Assembly (NCBI RefSeq): GCF_900005765.1
Contig: NC_041687.1
Span: 372,001-436,000, forward strand
DNA: 64,000 nucleotides
From: Plasmodium relictum
Lineage: Eukaryota > Apicomplexa > Aconoidasida > Haemosporida > Plasmodiidae
Direction of reading: 5' to 3'
The notes beneath the pieces were generated by a model that saw only the letters and a program-made list of their open reading frames with translations, did not search any database and was not told where the DNA came from. Numbering within the stretch: position 1 is the first letter of the stretch; the number at the start of each line of letters is the position of its first letter. This document shows, one piece after another, positions 1 to 10,571 of the stretch. The translations under genes and the position numbers were made by a program.

Positions 1-249
1 AAAAATAGATAGTTTATATCTATATAGAAATATGCCGTTTAAAAATAAATAGAAGGTATAATATATTTTAAATTGTTCCAATGAAAAATTAAAAAAAAAA
101 ACAGTATCCTTTAAGTTAAAAGGACTGAAATAAAATTAAAAAAAAAAATATGACTAATATGGAAATTTTTTATATTTGTTTATGTTGTAAATAAGTCAAA
201 TTAATATGTATATACATAGTCCTGTTTTAAAAATAAAGAAAATGTAAAG
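1..249. other. 5' flank of the HflX-type gene
   Basis: AT-rich sequence with short poly-A runs. No open frame or RNA-like structure is visible. It presumably carries part of the promoter and 5' UTR of the gene starting at 250; no specific element can be named. Confidence 0.5.
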
Positions 250-2454
250 ATGAGATTTTCTTTTTTTTCAATAAGAGATATATTTAAAAGCGAAAAAAGG
301 TGTTTTTATAGTGAAGCTAGAACAAAGTTAAATAATAAAAAAAAAAAGGAAATTATTGTTATACATCCTGTTTTAAAAAGTTCAAAAAATTTTAAAAAAT
401 CTTTTGACGAAACCATTTTAGATGCTCAGGAAGCTTTAGGATTAGCTCGATCGGCTAATTTCAAAATTGCGAATGGTATATCTATTCCTTCAGGTGGATG
501 GAATATAAAAAATACAAATGAATATAAAAAAAATGAAGTAGAACACTCATGTAAAGCTGATAATAATGAAATAAAATGTTCAGTTGAAAATGAGAAAAAT
601 GAAAAAAGTTACTTAAATAAATATGTGGTAAAAAGCTTAAATGATAATGATGAAAATTATAAAATAGAAAATAGTTCATATAATAGTTGTTCTATTAATT
701 TAGATTTCGAAACAAAAGAAATGATGAAACAAGATAGTAATACAAAAGAAGACATCAAGGAAGAGCTAAGTAAAAATTGCAATAATAACTATAATAACTA
801 TAATAATAATAATAATAAGTATTTAGAATATGATGAAATAGAAAAAAAAATTGCAGAATCAATTATAATTAAAGCTAATAAAATAGATAATAAATTTTAT
901 TTTGGAAAAGGAAAATTAAATGAATTGTCAAAGTATTATCTTAAAAACCCGACTCCATATGTATTTATTAATACTTTATTATCACCAGAACAATTTCGCA
1001 ATTTAGATTTTTTATTTAATAGCATATTAAGGAGTTATCATGATGAGCTAAAATTAAATAATAAAAAAAAAAATGAAGTTAATGAAAACTCAATTAGACC
1101 AATAGACATTATTCAAAATAACTCTACTGTTCAAGAAAAATCATATGAGAATGAAATGTATTTTAATTTATATAATAATTATATAGAAAAAGAAGAAGAA
1201 GAAGAAAGAGAAGAGGATGAAATAAATGATGAATATGAAGATGAAGATTTATATGAACAAAATGATGAGGAATATTATGGAGATAATAAACAAATAAATC
1301 AAAATTATGAAAGAGAGAAAAAAAATAACATACCATTATATGTAGAGTTATTTGATAGATATAGTATCATTTTATATATTTTTAAAAGTAGAGCAAAAAG
1401 TAATTTGAGCAAAATACAACTGGAACTGGCTAGAGCTAATTTCATTTTTAATACATATTCAGAAGATAGTAAATCTAGGATGAAATATTTAAAGTATATT
1501 GAAAATAATGTACTAGGGAAATCAAGTTCAGATTACGAAGAGAAGTATAACAAATTAAACACATTTGATATAAATATGCAAAAAAAAAAAAAAAATTATG
1601 ATTATTTAGGATATACGAGTAATTATATAAAAAGTAATGAGACATACAAGGAGTATGAAAGAAGAATTATTAATAATCTTTATAGTAAATTAAAAAAAGA
1701 ATTAGTAAAATGTAAAAATAATACGAATTTGCAAAGTAATTCAAGAAAACATAAGGCCTTAATAGCTATAGTAGGTTATACAAATGTAGGCAAAACAAAA
1801 TTAATTAATTATTTAACAAAATCCAATTTAAAAGCAAAAAATTTATTATTTCAAACATTAGATACTTCTTATAAAAATTTGAATATATCCAGTTGTTATT
1901 CAACTATATTTATTGATTCAATAGGTTTTATACAAAATATCCCATATTCTTTATATGAATCATTTAAATTATCTCTAGAAGCAATTAAAAAAGCTGATAT
2001 AATTATTCATGTCATAGATATAACTCATCCCTACAAAGAAAAACATAAAAAATGTGTTATTGACACATTAAATAATATTGGAATATCAAATGAATTTATA
2101 AAAAATAATATTATTGAAGTTTGGAATAAAATAGATAAATTAACAGAAGAGCAAATTTGTAATTTATATATAAGTAAACCAAAAAATGTTTTACCAATTT
2201 CAGCTAGAAATGGAACGAATTGTGATATCCTTATAAAAATTATTCAAAATATAGTTAATAAAATTAAAAATGTTCAAATTTTAACTTTACATTTTCCAAC
2301 AATAGAAGCAAAAGATAGAATTAATTATCTTATGAAAAATTTTAAAGTCATTCCTAATTCCATTTATTATTCCGATGATGGTAATACTACTTTTATTAAA
2401 TTGGTTGAAAACCCTCAAAATCTAGAAAAATACTATGAAAAATTCGAAAAATAA
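250..2454 (+). CDS. HflX-type GTP-binding protein, probably organellar
   Basis: Single-exon gene, 734 residues. All G motifs are visible: P-loop GYTNVGKT (residues 509-516), switch II DSIGF (556-560), NKID (626-629) and an SAR G5 motif (about 651). The HflX N-terminal domain is recognised by YFGKGKLNEL near residue 218 and by a later helix, SNLSKIQLELARANF, upstream of the GTPase domain. Bacterial HflX splits ribosomes and rescues stalled ones; eukaryotic copies are usually in mitochondria or plastids. The first 35 residues are basic and aromatic (including RCFYSEARTKLN), which suggests a mitochondrial or apicoplast presequence; this is inference. The protein is much longer than the roughly 430 residues of bacterial HflX because of an Asn/Lys-rich region (about 80-195) and an acidic Glu/Asp/Tyr insert (about 315-360) inside the HflX domain. 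The family call is firm, the organelle uncertain. Confidence 0.88.
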   Translation: MRFSFFSIRDIFKSEKRCFYSEARTKLNNKKKKEIIVIHPVLKSSKNFKKSFDETILDAQEALGLARSANFKIANGISIPSGGWNIKNTNEYKKNEVEHSCKADNNEIKCSVENEKNEKSYLNKYVVKSLNDNDENYKIENSSYNSCSINLDFETKEMMKQDSNTKEDIKEELSKNCNNNYNNYNNNNNKYLEYDEIEKKIAESIIIKANKIDNKFYFGKGKLNELSKYYLKNPTPYVFINTLLSPEQFRNLDFLFNSILRSYHDELKLNNKKKNEVNENSIRPIDIIQNNSTVQEKSYENEMYFNLYNNYIEKEEEEEREEDEINDEYEDEDLYEQNDEEYYGDNKQINQNYEREKKNNIPLYVELFDRYSIILYIFKSRAKSNLSKIQLELARANFIFNTYSEDSKSRMKYLKYIENNVLGKSSSDYEEKYNKLNTFDINMQKKKKNYDYLGYTSNYIKSNETYKEYERRIINNLYSKLKKELVKCKNNTNLQSNSRKHKALIAIVGYTNVGKTKLINYLTKSNLKAKNLLFQTLDTSYKNLNISSCYSTIFIDSIGFIQNIPYSLYESFKLSLEAIKKADIIIHVIDITHPYKEKHKKCVIDTLNNIGISNEFIKNNIIEVWNKIDKLTEEQICNLYISKPKNVLPISARNGTNCDILIKIIQNIVNKIKNVQILTLHFPTIEAKDRINYLMKNFKVIPNSIYYSDDGNTTFIKLVENPQNLEKYYEKFEK

Positions 2455-3674
2455 TATTTAAGTATATAAAATGATAAAAAAAAAAAATAATAAAATAACC
2501 AGGAAAACATTACAATAAAAATTATTTTTCATTGGATAATTATTGAATAATTTATTTAATTATTTACTATATAACAAAAGTTTTATAAATTGTAAAATTT
2601 TGAATATATCAAGAAAATATATATTATTTTGAACTAAAAATATAAAATATATTAACAAAACTTTATTTTATTTTGTTTTTATTTCTTTATATGAAAATTA
2701 GATATCTTTTTTTTTTTCATATATTTACATGGCAATTAGCACTGAGAAAAAAGTATAGGTTAAAAATTAATATTGATAATAAAAAGAAACTTTTATTATT
2801 TTTTTTTCCTACTTTATTTAATTTTATGTTTTACCCTTTTTTTTTTTTATATTACATTATTATTTATAAAAAAAAAAATAAAAATTTAAAGTAATGTTTC
2901 TTTATAAATTGTTTTATGCATTATGTGCTTCAATTTTTTCTTTTTTCTTTTTTTTTTTTTTTTTGTTGCTACTTTCTTTTAAAAAATTCTTTAGGTAATT
3001 ATTTTCTTTAAATATTACATTTTCAAGATAATTAAATATTTAAAAGTTCATTTTTTATCTTTAATAATATTTTTTTTTATAATTTTAAGTTCAATTACAA
3101 CTTTAAGTTCTATTTTAATTTCTTTGATTTTCAAAATTTTTTAATTTTGAAATACATTTAGCATTTATCTTTTTAAATTTATTTTATTACTATATTTTTG
3201 TTCATTCCTTTAATAAAAATTATTATAAATTAAACCAACTGTTTTATTTTAAAAATGAATAAATCTATAATTTAAGTATAAACATATATTTAGGATATCA
3301 AAGAAAAATATAGAATAACCAAAATTATAAAGGAATATCTAAAGTAATCATAATGAAATAAAATTTCAAGTTAATGGAGAAAATGACATAAAATTATTGT
3401 TATAATAATTCATTGAACAAAAAAAAAAATGATTAAATAATAACAGATATCATATTAATAACATCAATTGACAAAATTAATTAAAATTTAAATATTAAGG
3501 AAATTTTTTTTTAAAATATAAACAATAGTAAATATAAGAAAAAAAAAAAATAGTAATCATAAGAAAAGTCATAAAAAAATATAATAAAAAAAATTAAAAA
3601 TATCATCTTTTTTTTTTTTTTTTTTTTTTATCATAACATAGTAGTTTTGTAATAATCTTCTATATTTAAAAAAT
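2455..3674. other. Intergenic region, no gene seen
   Basis: About 1.2 kb of AT-rich DNA between two plus-strand genes, with T tracts (for example near 2950 and 3609-3629). A 73-codon frame at 2673-2894 is Phe/Lys-rich low-complexity sequence and is not credible as a gene. It probably holds the 3' UTR of the upstream gene and the promoter of the downstream one. Confidence 0.6.
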
Positions 3675-4733
3675 ATGAATAAAAATGCTAAAGAAAAAAA
3701 TGAAATATACTCTTATGCTGATAAAGCCAATTTTTCTAATATGACAGGAGATGAACTAATTGATAAAAGAATAGAATATTTATGGAATTTAGCCTTATCT
3801 ACTATTTATATTAATGCAAAATTATCAATGAAATATATTACTTTAATTAAAAAAATCTCAAAAAACAATTTGCTTTTTGATCATATATGTTGCCACTACT
3901 GTAATTTAATTTATATTCCTTTTTATAACTGCGAAATAAAAGAAGACAAGAATAGAATTTTATTTAAATGCTTTTTATGTAACCATAAAAAACGTGTAAA
4001 CTTACAATACTTTGCTACGCAAAAAAAAAACAATTCTTTTAAAGATAATAAATTTTTAAACAGTTCTACTAGTTTAAATTTTTTTATTATAAATGAAATT
4101 GATAATTTTGCAATAAAAAAAAAAAATAATGATGAAAATATAAATGAAAAAAATGTAAATGATGAAAATATAAATGAAAAAAATGTAAATGATGAAAATA
4201 TAAATGATGAAAATGTAAATGATGAAAATATAAATGATGAAAATATAAATGATGAAAATGTAAATGATGAAAATATAAATGATGAAAATGTAAATGAAGA
4301 AAATGTAAATGATGAAAATGTAAATGAAGAAAATGTAAATGAAGAAAATAAAAATGAAGAAAATAAAAATGAAGAAAATATTAAAGAAGAAAAAGATGAT
4401 AATGAGAAATATTATAAAAATAATATTTATGAAAATATGAATAAATTTTTTAGAATTGATTATGGTATGCTTAATGATAAAATTCAAAAATCAAATAGTT
4501 CCAATCGTTACAATAATAAAAACGAAATATTTAACAATCATGATAGTAAAATTAAAAAGAATGACTGTTCTTATAAAAATAATAATATAAAGAAAAGAAA
4601 AAATAGTGAGGATAATAATAATATAATATATAGAGATGAAAAACTTAGCATTTCACACTTTAATACCAATGATAATTTTTTAAATTTTAATATACGAAAA
4701 AAAAAAAAAAAAAATATATTAGATATACTTTAA
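3675..4733 (+). CDS. Probable RNase P/MRP subunit, Rpr2/Rpp21/Snm1 type
   Basis: Single exon, 352 residues. The N-terminal 110 residues look like the Rpr2/Rpp21/Snm1 family: a helical stretch (RIEYLWNLALSTIY, about 32-45) followed by a zinc ribbon with CHYC at 73-76 and CFLC at 99-102, then a basic HKKR. In other eukaryotes and archaea this protein sits in RNase P (5' maturation of tRNA) or RNase MRP and binds the RNA subunit through the zinc ribbon. The rest is low-complexity: a tandem repeat of Asn-Asp-Glu-Asn units (about residues 151-237) and an Asn/Lys-rich tail ending in a Lys run. The repeat is a Plasmodium-style insertion and probably not functional in catalysis. The family call rests on one short domain, so an unrelated zinc-ribbon protein is possible. 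Confidence 0.6.
   Translation: MNKNAKEKNEIYSYADKANFSNMTGDELIDKRIEYLWNLALSTIYINAKLSMKYITLIKKISKNNLLFDHICCHYCNLIYIPFYNCEIKEDKNRILFKCFLCNHKKRVNLQYFATQKKNNSFKDNKFLNSSTSLNFFIINEIDNFAIKKKNNDENINEKNVNDENINEKNVNDENINDENVNDENINDENINDENVNDENINDENVNEENVNDENVNEENVNEENKNEENKNEENIKEEKDDNEKYYKNNIYENMNKFFRIDYGMLNDKIQKSNSSNRYNNKNEIFNNHDSKIKKNDCSYKNNNIKKRKNSEDNNNIIYRDEKLSISHFNTNDNFLNFNIRKKKKKNILDIL
4126..4383 (+). repeat. Coding tandem repeat (NDEN-I/V-N units)
   Basis: Degenerate array of 12- to 15-base units of the form gatgaaaatrtaaat, encoding repeated Asn-Asp-Glu-Asn-Ile/Val with Glu-Glu and Glu-Lys variants. It lies in frame within the RNase P-like protein. The array also creates a long but meaningless Ile/Phe/Tyr frame on the opposite strand (4074-4487). 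Copy number is likely to vary between isolates. Confidence 0.9.
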
Positions 4734-5286
4734 AAATAAATTTATTTTATTAGTACCTTTATCATTCTTTTAATAATGTTTTCGTAACTAAAATTTTTTC
4801 TCTTTTCTTTTTAGAACATAAACAAATTTGGTTAAAATATTTTTATTTGATAGAATTCAATATATACTTACATTTAATATACATAAAATGTTTAGGAAAT
4901 TTAAATAATTTTGCATATTCGTAGATTATTGCAAAATTTGAAAAATTATTTTTATATTACATGAAATATGCACTAGAGAAATTAAATAAAAAAAAAATTC
5001 AAAATTTTGATAAAATTAAATAAAATAAACATATATATATATAAAAGAAAAGAAAAATATATTTACTAAATTATTTTTTAAGTGTGTATTCAATTTTTTT
5101 TTTATTTTTATATTTGCATATGCCATATTTTTTATAAAAAATGTTAAATATATGTAATTGTTAAAAAATTATAATACTTTAAAAAAATAAATAAATAAAA
5201 TAAAATAAATAGATAAATAAATAAAAAAGATAAATTAAATAACAAGATAACTTATTAATTTTGTTTCTTTTACATATTTATAAAAA
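4734..5286. other. Intergenic region, no gene seen
   Basis: AT-rich spacer between two plus-strand genes. It has a short (TA)n near 5033 and aaataaat-type simple sequence just upstream of the glyoxalase start. Nothing gene-like is visible. Confidence 0.6.
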
Positions 5287-6333
5287 ATGAAAGAAAATAT
5301 TTTAAATTTTGGGAAAAAGTATAATATAACATGGCAACAAACTATGTTGCGTATTTATAATCCTGAAGAAACAATAGAATTTTATGAAAAAAATTTTGGT
5401 ATGATAAATATTCATACTTATCATTTTAATGAACATAATTTCTCTTTATATTTTATGATAACTCCTCCATATGATGAAGAAGAAAAGAAAAAGTTGCCCC
5501 CAAAAAATACTAGAGAGTCGGAAAAATACCTTTGGAATCTTAATACTGTTTGTTTAGAATTAACTCACAATCATAATAGTGAAGAGAAGTTAAGCAACGG
5601 TAACAATGAAAATGATAGGGGATTTGGTCATATAGCATTCAATTGTCATGATGTTGTAGAATTATGTGATAAACTTTTAAAAAAAAGTGTAAGATTTCAC
5701 AAATTGCCCCATGAAACGAAAATGAAAAGTATTGGATTTGCTTTAGATCCCAATAACTATTGGATAGAAATAGTTAAAAGATCAAATGAAGTAATATGGA
5801 AAGATAAAAAAGACATTACTAATTTTTCTCAAACTATGATTAGAGTAAAAAACCCTGAAAAAAGCTTATATTTCTATATAAATATATTAGGTATGAAATT
5901 AGTTCACATTAAGCATAATGATAATTTTTCTTTATATTTTTTAAAGTCTACTTATTTAAATGAAAAAAATACAAGCACTTCAGATGAAGGATCATATGAT
6001 TTTAATTCATTAAAGAATTCATTTCAATCTAATGAATCATATGAAAATTTTAAAAAATCTTGGCATCCTGTTTTAGAATTAACACATAATCATGGAACTG
6101 AAGAAGATGAAAAATTTTCATATCATAATGGTAATACTGAACCTAGAGGTTTTGGCCATTTAGGATTTTTAGTAGATAATTTAGAGGACTATTGCAAAGA
6201 ATTAGAAAATTTAAATATTACTTTTAAAAAAAAAGTAAACGAAGGATTGATGAAAAATATTGCTTTTATCTATGACCCAGATAATTATATAATTGAACTA
6301 ATTCAAAGGGATACAACATTTAATCGTAATTAA
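5287..6333 (+). CDS. GLOI: Glyoxalase I (lactoylglutathione lyase), two-domain
   Basis: Single exon, 348 residues. Glyoxalase I turns the methylglyoxal-glutathione hemithioacetal into S-D-lactoylglutathione, removing a toxic by-product of glycolysis. The protein is a tandem duplication of the roughly 170-residue glyoxalase fold, as in yeast and P. falciparum. Each half has its own set of expected metal ligands. N-terminal half: Gln in QTMLRIYNPE, Glu in CLELTHNHNSE, His in GFGHIAFNCHD, Glu in NYWIEIVKR. C-terminal half: Gln in QTMIRVKNPE, Glu in VLELTHNHGTEE, His in GFGHLGFLVDN, Glu in NYIIELIQR. Both active sites therefore look intact. No signal peptide is seen, so it is probably cytosolic. 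A low-complexity insert (about residues 225-260) interrupts the second domain. Confidence 0.95.
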   Translation: MKENILNFGKKYNITWQQTMLRIYNPEETIEFYEKNFGMINIHTYHFNEHNFSLYFMITPPYDEEEKKKLPPKNTRESEKYLWNLNTVCLELTHNHNSEEKLSNGNNENDRGFGHIAFNCHDVVELCDKLLKKSVRFHKLPHETKMKSIGFALDPNNYWIEIVKRSNEVIWKDKKDITNFSQTMIRVKNPEKSLYFYINILGMKLVHIKHNDNFSLYFLKSTYLNEKNTSTSDEGSYDFNSLKNSFQSNESYENFKKSWHPVLELTHNHGTEEDEKFSYHNGNTEPRGFGHLGFLVDNLEDYCKELENLNITFKKKVNEGLMKNIAFIYDPDNYIIELIQRDTTFNRN

Positions 6334-6974
6334 AATATAAATGAATTAAAGAATAAATTTATCATTCTTCTAACAAATAAAAGCGTTAATTTTCTAATAA
6401 ACTATTCAATATTCATCGTATCACTAAATGTATTCACATTCTTTCTTAAGAATTAGACAAAAAAAAAAAAAAAAAAAGAAAGGTTTATTTAAACAAAAAT
6501 TAATATAAAAATATATTTGAAGTATTATTCAGTTCATATTATGTATGTAAATTTTTTTTTTTTCTATATTAGAATTTTTTTTAATTTTTTAATTTTATTT
6601 CACTTTTTTTCTATTAAAAATTTACATTAGTTTGATATTGATATATATTTTAACTTGTTTTATATTTATATTAATTTTAAAACTTAAAAAGAGAAAAAAG
6701 AAAATTATAATTTTTCAATTACTTTTTTTTTTTTTAATAACGAAAAAAAAAAAAAAAAATTAAAATTTTTTACAAAAAGACAAATAATAAAAAAAAATAA
6801 TAACAAAAGTTGTTTTTATGTATTGTATAAAGTATTCAAAATAAAAAATGTAACTTTTAAAAATTAAAGATTGTATAACGCATAATTCATTGAAATGTAT
6901 ATAGTATGGCATATATATATATATTTAAAAAAAAAAAAAAAATATGAATACACATATACATTTGTATAATCATT
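6334..6974. other. Convergent intergenic region
   Basis: Spacer between the 3' ends of glyoxalase I (plus) and the FIT2-like gene (minus). It holds only poly-A/T tracts and a short (TA)n near 6910. No RNA or coding signal was seen. Confidence 0.6.
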
Positions 6975-8990
6975 TTATCTATAGTAATCAAAAGCAAACT
7001 TATCTTTTAAAGAATTATATGCATTCGTTAAATAAGGAGAAGAATGCAAAGCATTGGTCATAGTAAATGAATTCTTTTTTATATAAGATGTTATTCCTAT
7101 ACTATAAAAACTGAAATAATTTTTATATAAAAAAAAATAAAAGAAAAAAAAAATAGAAAATGTAGAAAAAAAATAAGCAACAAAAATTTCATTGGTTGTA
7201 TGAAAATATTTGGAGGTAAAATAACTTGTATATAAAAAAAAAAATATAAGAATATAATAATAATACAAAATAATTTTTAAAAAAAAGAAACATAATTTTC
7301 TGTTATATTTATAATGAAAATAATCAAAACTCTGTTTTTGATAATTAATTGTATACTCAATAGCTTTCGATTCTAATGATATAATAAATAATAAAGTGGA
7401 GAATAAAATAACGTGATCAGAATAATCAAATATGTGCATATATTCTTCTTTAAAATAATGAAATTTATAAATTATATATTGAATTATTGAAGGAATAAAA
7501 TATAAAATAAATAAACGATACATAATAATCAAAAAATAAATGAAAAATCTACGAAAATGGACAAGCGTTATGGGAAATGGAGAGAAAACAACATGTATAC
7601 ATCCTATAAATATTACAAAATATAAAAATATTCCTTTATAATAATTTCTTAATAAATTACTTATTAATTTATTATAAACATAACAAGGAGTATCATAGAA
7701 GATGTTCAAAAAAAAATATAATGGAATATTTTTTAAATTTATTATATATTTTTTTAAGCACATATTTAATGATTTTAAAGAATTTACTGTTCTTATTTTT
7801 TCTCTTAATTTACTTATAAAAGTGTTATATTTACTTACGTTTCTTATATTCCCAATCTTATTATATAATACATAATATTCTTCATAATTAATATTTTTTA
7901 AAGAATTTTCTTTATCATAATAATATTTACCATTTTCATTATCATTATTTAAATTACTGTCATTATGCTTATCCACTTCTACCTTTATATTATTTTTATT
8001 TTTTAAATAATTTATTAAAGTTTCCTTTTTACATATATCAAAATACAAATTATCTAATAAATTAATAAGTGTCATATCATTTAAATATCTATTTATATGA
8101 TTTATTAAAAGTGTGATATCTTTTTTATTCTCAATATGTAATTTCTTGTTTATCTTATGAAAAACCATATAAGATTTTGGCAAATTATCATTTTTTTGAT
8201 TTTTAATATAATTGAAATCATGTAAATAGCAAATATCATATAAATATAAATAAAATAATAATTCAATATTTACGTAATAATTTTTATAGAAATTATTATT
8301 GCTTAATAAATGGTTATAATATAAATATCTATTAATTACGACATCATTTTTCACATAATATTTCATTTCTTTATTTATAGAGTTGCTATTATTATTTTTT
8401 TTAAAAAAAGCATTCTTTATTTCATTATAAAAAAAACTTAAAAACTTAGTCACATATTCTTTAAAACTTGAAAAAATATTGTAAAAGTCACTATAATAAA
8501 ATTTTTTTTTCTTATTTAAACAGATAAATATTTTTATTTGTCTCTTATTTTTTTGTCTTTTATTATCTTCCTTTAAATGATATTTATCTCTTGTAAAATA
8601 ATATTTGAAATTAACATTTGAAAAGTTATTGTTATTAATTAAATTGTTTGAATTTCTATATAATATTTTTTTATTATTTTCTTTTTCTTTTAAATAACTT
8701 TCACAAATTAACTCTTTTCTGTTGTTAATAAATTCATATATATGTTTCTCTCTTACTTGGAAAAGTTTAAAAGAAAAATTAAAAGATCCAATAAGTAATA
8801 CAAGAAAATATATTATAAATATAAAAATTTGAAAAAATACGATACTCTTGTTAGATATTATTATTTTTTCTATGTTATCTTCATTTTCATTTTCACTACT
8901 TTTTTTTTCTTCATTAGATATGCCATTAATCATATCTTTTTTGTGTAAAATCCTTTTTTTTGAGTTATTTAAGCTTTCCTTTATATTCAT
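6975..8990 (-). CDS. Multi-pass membrane protein resembling FIT2/Scs3 (lipid droplet, ER)
   Basis: Single exon, 671 residues. One hydrophobic segment lies near the N-terminus (about 50-72). A long hydrophilic Asn/Lys/Tyr-rich region follows, then at least five membrane segments in the last 250 residues. In that part are FDYSDH with His526 and KYFHTTNE with His597, 71 residues apart and each next to a membrane helix. As I recall the FIT (fat storage-inducing transmembrane)/Scs3 family, its two catalytic histidines sit in very similar contexts (D-x-S-x-H and Y-F-H-x-x-x-E/K). FIT2 proteins are ER acyl-CoA diphosphatases that shape lipid droplets. The assignment is inferred from motifs. One oddity is Asp where the family usually has Gly before the first His. 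The N-terminal 430 residues match nothing I know. Otherwise: a conserved Plasmodium membrane protein of unknown function. Confidence 0.5.
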   Translation of the reverse strand: MNIKESLNNSKKRILHKKDMINGISNEEKKSSENENEDNIEKIIISNKSIVFFQIFIFIIYFLVLLIGSFNFSFKLFQVREKHIYEFINNRKELICESYLKEKENNKKILYRNSNNLINNNNFSNVNFKYYFTRDKYHLKEDNKRQKNKRQIKIFICLNKKKKFYYSDFYNIFSSFKEYVTKFLSFFYNEIKNAFFKKNNNSNSINKEMKYYVKNDVVINRYLYYNHLLSNNNFYKNYYVNIELLFYLYLYDICYLHDFNYIKNQKNDNLPKSYMVFHKINKKLHIENKKDITLLINHINRYLNDMTLINLLDNLYFDICKKETLINYLKNKNNIKVEVDKHNDSNLNNDNENGKYYYDKENSLKNINYEEYYVLYNKIGNIRNVSKYNTFISKLREKIRTVNSLKSLNMCLKKYIINLKNIPLYFFLNIFYDTPCYVYNKLISNLLRNYYKGIFLYFVIFIGCIHVVFSPFPITLVHFRRFFIYFLIIMYRLFILYFIPSIIQYIIYKFHYFKEEYMHIFDYSDHVILFSTLLFIISLESKAIEYTINYQKQSFDYFHYKYNRKLCFFFLKIILYYYYILIFFFLYTSYFTSKYFHTTNEIFVAYFFSTFSIFFFFYFFLYKNYFSFYSIGITSYIKKNSFTMTNALHSSPYLTNAYNSLKDKFAFDYYR

Positions 8991-10372
8991 CGTATGAAAA
9001 TTTTATTTTCAAAATTTTATTTTCTTATATATATGAAGTAATAATTACATTTGTTTGACTTTTTTATGTACATTTTATTTTAATTCTTACTTATTTCTTC
9101 ATTTATATCTTTCAGTTTTTTTTTTAACATTATATTTTCTTTGTAACAGAAAAAAAAAAAAAAATTAATTACTTAAATCTCTAAATTTATAAAAACTCAA
9201 AAAATAATATGTGTAAAATAATATATTTTTTTAATAAATATGCTATAGAAAATAGCATTATTAGAATAAATAAAAAAAAAAAAAATAAATATATACATGT
9301 CCACTTATTATTATATGTATGTATTCTTACTATTAAAAATTTATATTTTTTTTTAAAATTTTTTTTTATATAATTAAATTTTTTATGAAAAAAGAAAATA
9401 TTAAGAACTTTAAAATCTAATTTTTTTTGATTTTATCCAAGACTTGCATATTAAGTATGTTAAAAATTTATGTATGTTTATTTTCTTTTTTTTTAGTATT
9501 TTATTTTATTATTTATTTTATTATTATTATTTTTTTTTAAATATTATTTAAAATAGTAAAATTTCTTCCAAATTCACTGTTTTTTTTTTATCCATTACTA
9601 ATAATTAGAATTACAAGGAAAACAAATAAAAACTTATCTATAAAAAATGCTTCTTTTAAGATATTTTTTTTTTTTTTTTCCGTAAATTAAAAATTTAATG
9701 AAAATATATAAGATAAAAAGAAAAATGAAATCATGGTAAAAATATAAAGTTCTGATTAAAAAATAAATATTACATAAATAAAAAGATAAAATTTTCTTCA
9801 TGAGGTAAATAAATAAAAGTAAAAGAAATTTAAGTAAAATAATATGTCATTTTATTAAATATTTCAAAACATATATACACATATTGTTTAAATTAAAAGT
9901 CTATTTATATATAATACACTTACAAAAATTGAAAAAAAAATTTAATGAAATATCTTCATAAAAAGAAGTCAAGAAAAAAAAAAAAAAAGAAAAAAAAAAT
10001 GAATACATTTATTAGAAGAAAATGGAATAAATAAATAATTTAATAGATTTTAAAGTAATGGAAATAAATTATATAGGAAAAAAAAAAATTGTCTTTTTTC
10101 TTAAAAGAATAAAAATATATGCATAAAAAAATTATTAATATATTTTTGTCTCTTTAGTTAATTTTATAAAAAAAACTGTCTTTTAAAACATTTTCCATAC
10201 ATTTAATAAAAAATCATTTTGATCTTATTCTAAAGTAGAAATAAATTTGAGAATATAATTTTGTTCTTTTTTAAAGAATGATAATAATATATATATAAAA
10301 TGTTATATGTAAAAAAAAAAAAATTAGTTTTTAAAAATATTAATAATTTGTTATATTTTATTTTTAATTTTA

Positions 10373-10417
<45 letters not shown>

Positions 10418-10571
10418 ATTAAAAAAAGTAGAAATAGAAAAACAAAAAAAAAAAAAAAAGATAAATAAATATATGAATGAATAATTATGAAGATTTAAAT
10501 AAATATGTGTCAAATTGAGATAATATGGAAAACAAATAAATTAAATAAATAATTATACGATTGATAGATTT
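8991..10571. other. Intergenic region with (TA)n tract, no gene seen
   Basis: About 1.6 kb between the start of the FIT2-like gene and the end of MAPK2, both on the minus strand. Poly-A/T tracts throughout and a (TA)19 tract at 10376. No open frame or conserved-looking motif was found. It presumably holds the promoter of the FIT2-like gene and the 3' UTR of MAPK2. Confidence 0.6.
10376..10413. repeat. (TA)n microsatellite, 38 bp
   Basis: Uninterrupted alternating TA run, read directly from the sequence, about 160 bp beyond the MAPK2 stop codon. Likely polymorphic. Confidence 0.95.

Noticed and set aside
2673-2894. 73-codon plus-strand frame
   Set aside because: Phe/Lys/Ile low-complexity with homopolymer tracts at both ends; no sign of a gene.
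4074-4487. 137-codon minus-strand frame of Ile/Phe/Tyr repeats
   Set aside because: It is the antisense of the NDEN repeat in the RNase P-like gene; composition is purely a by-product of the repeat.
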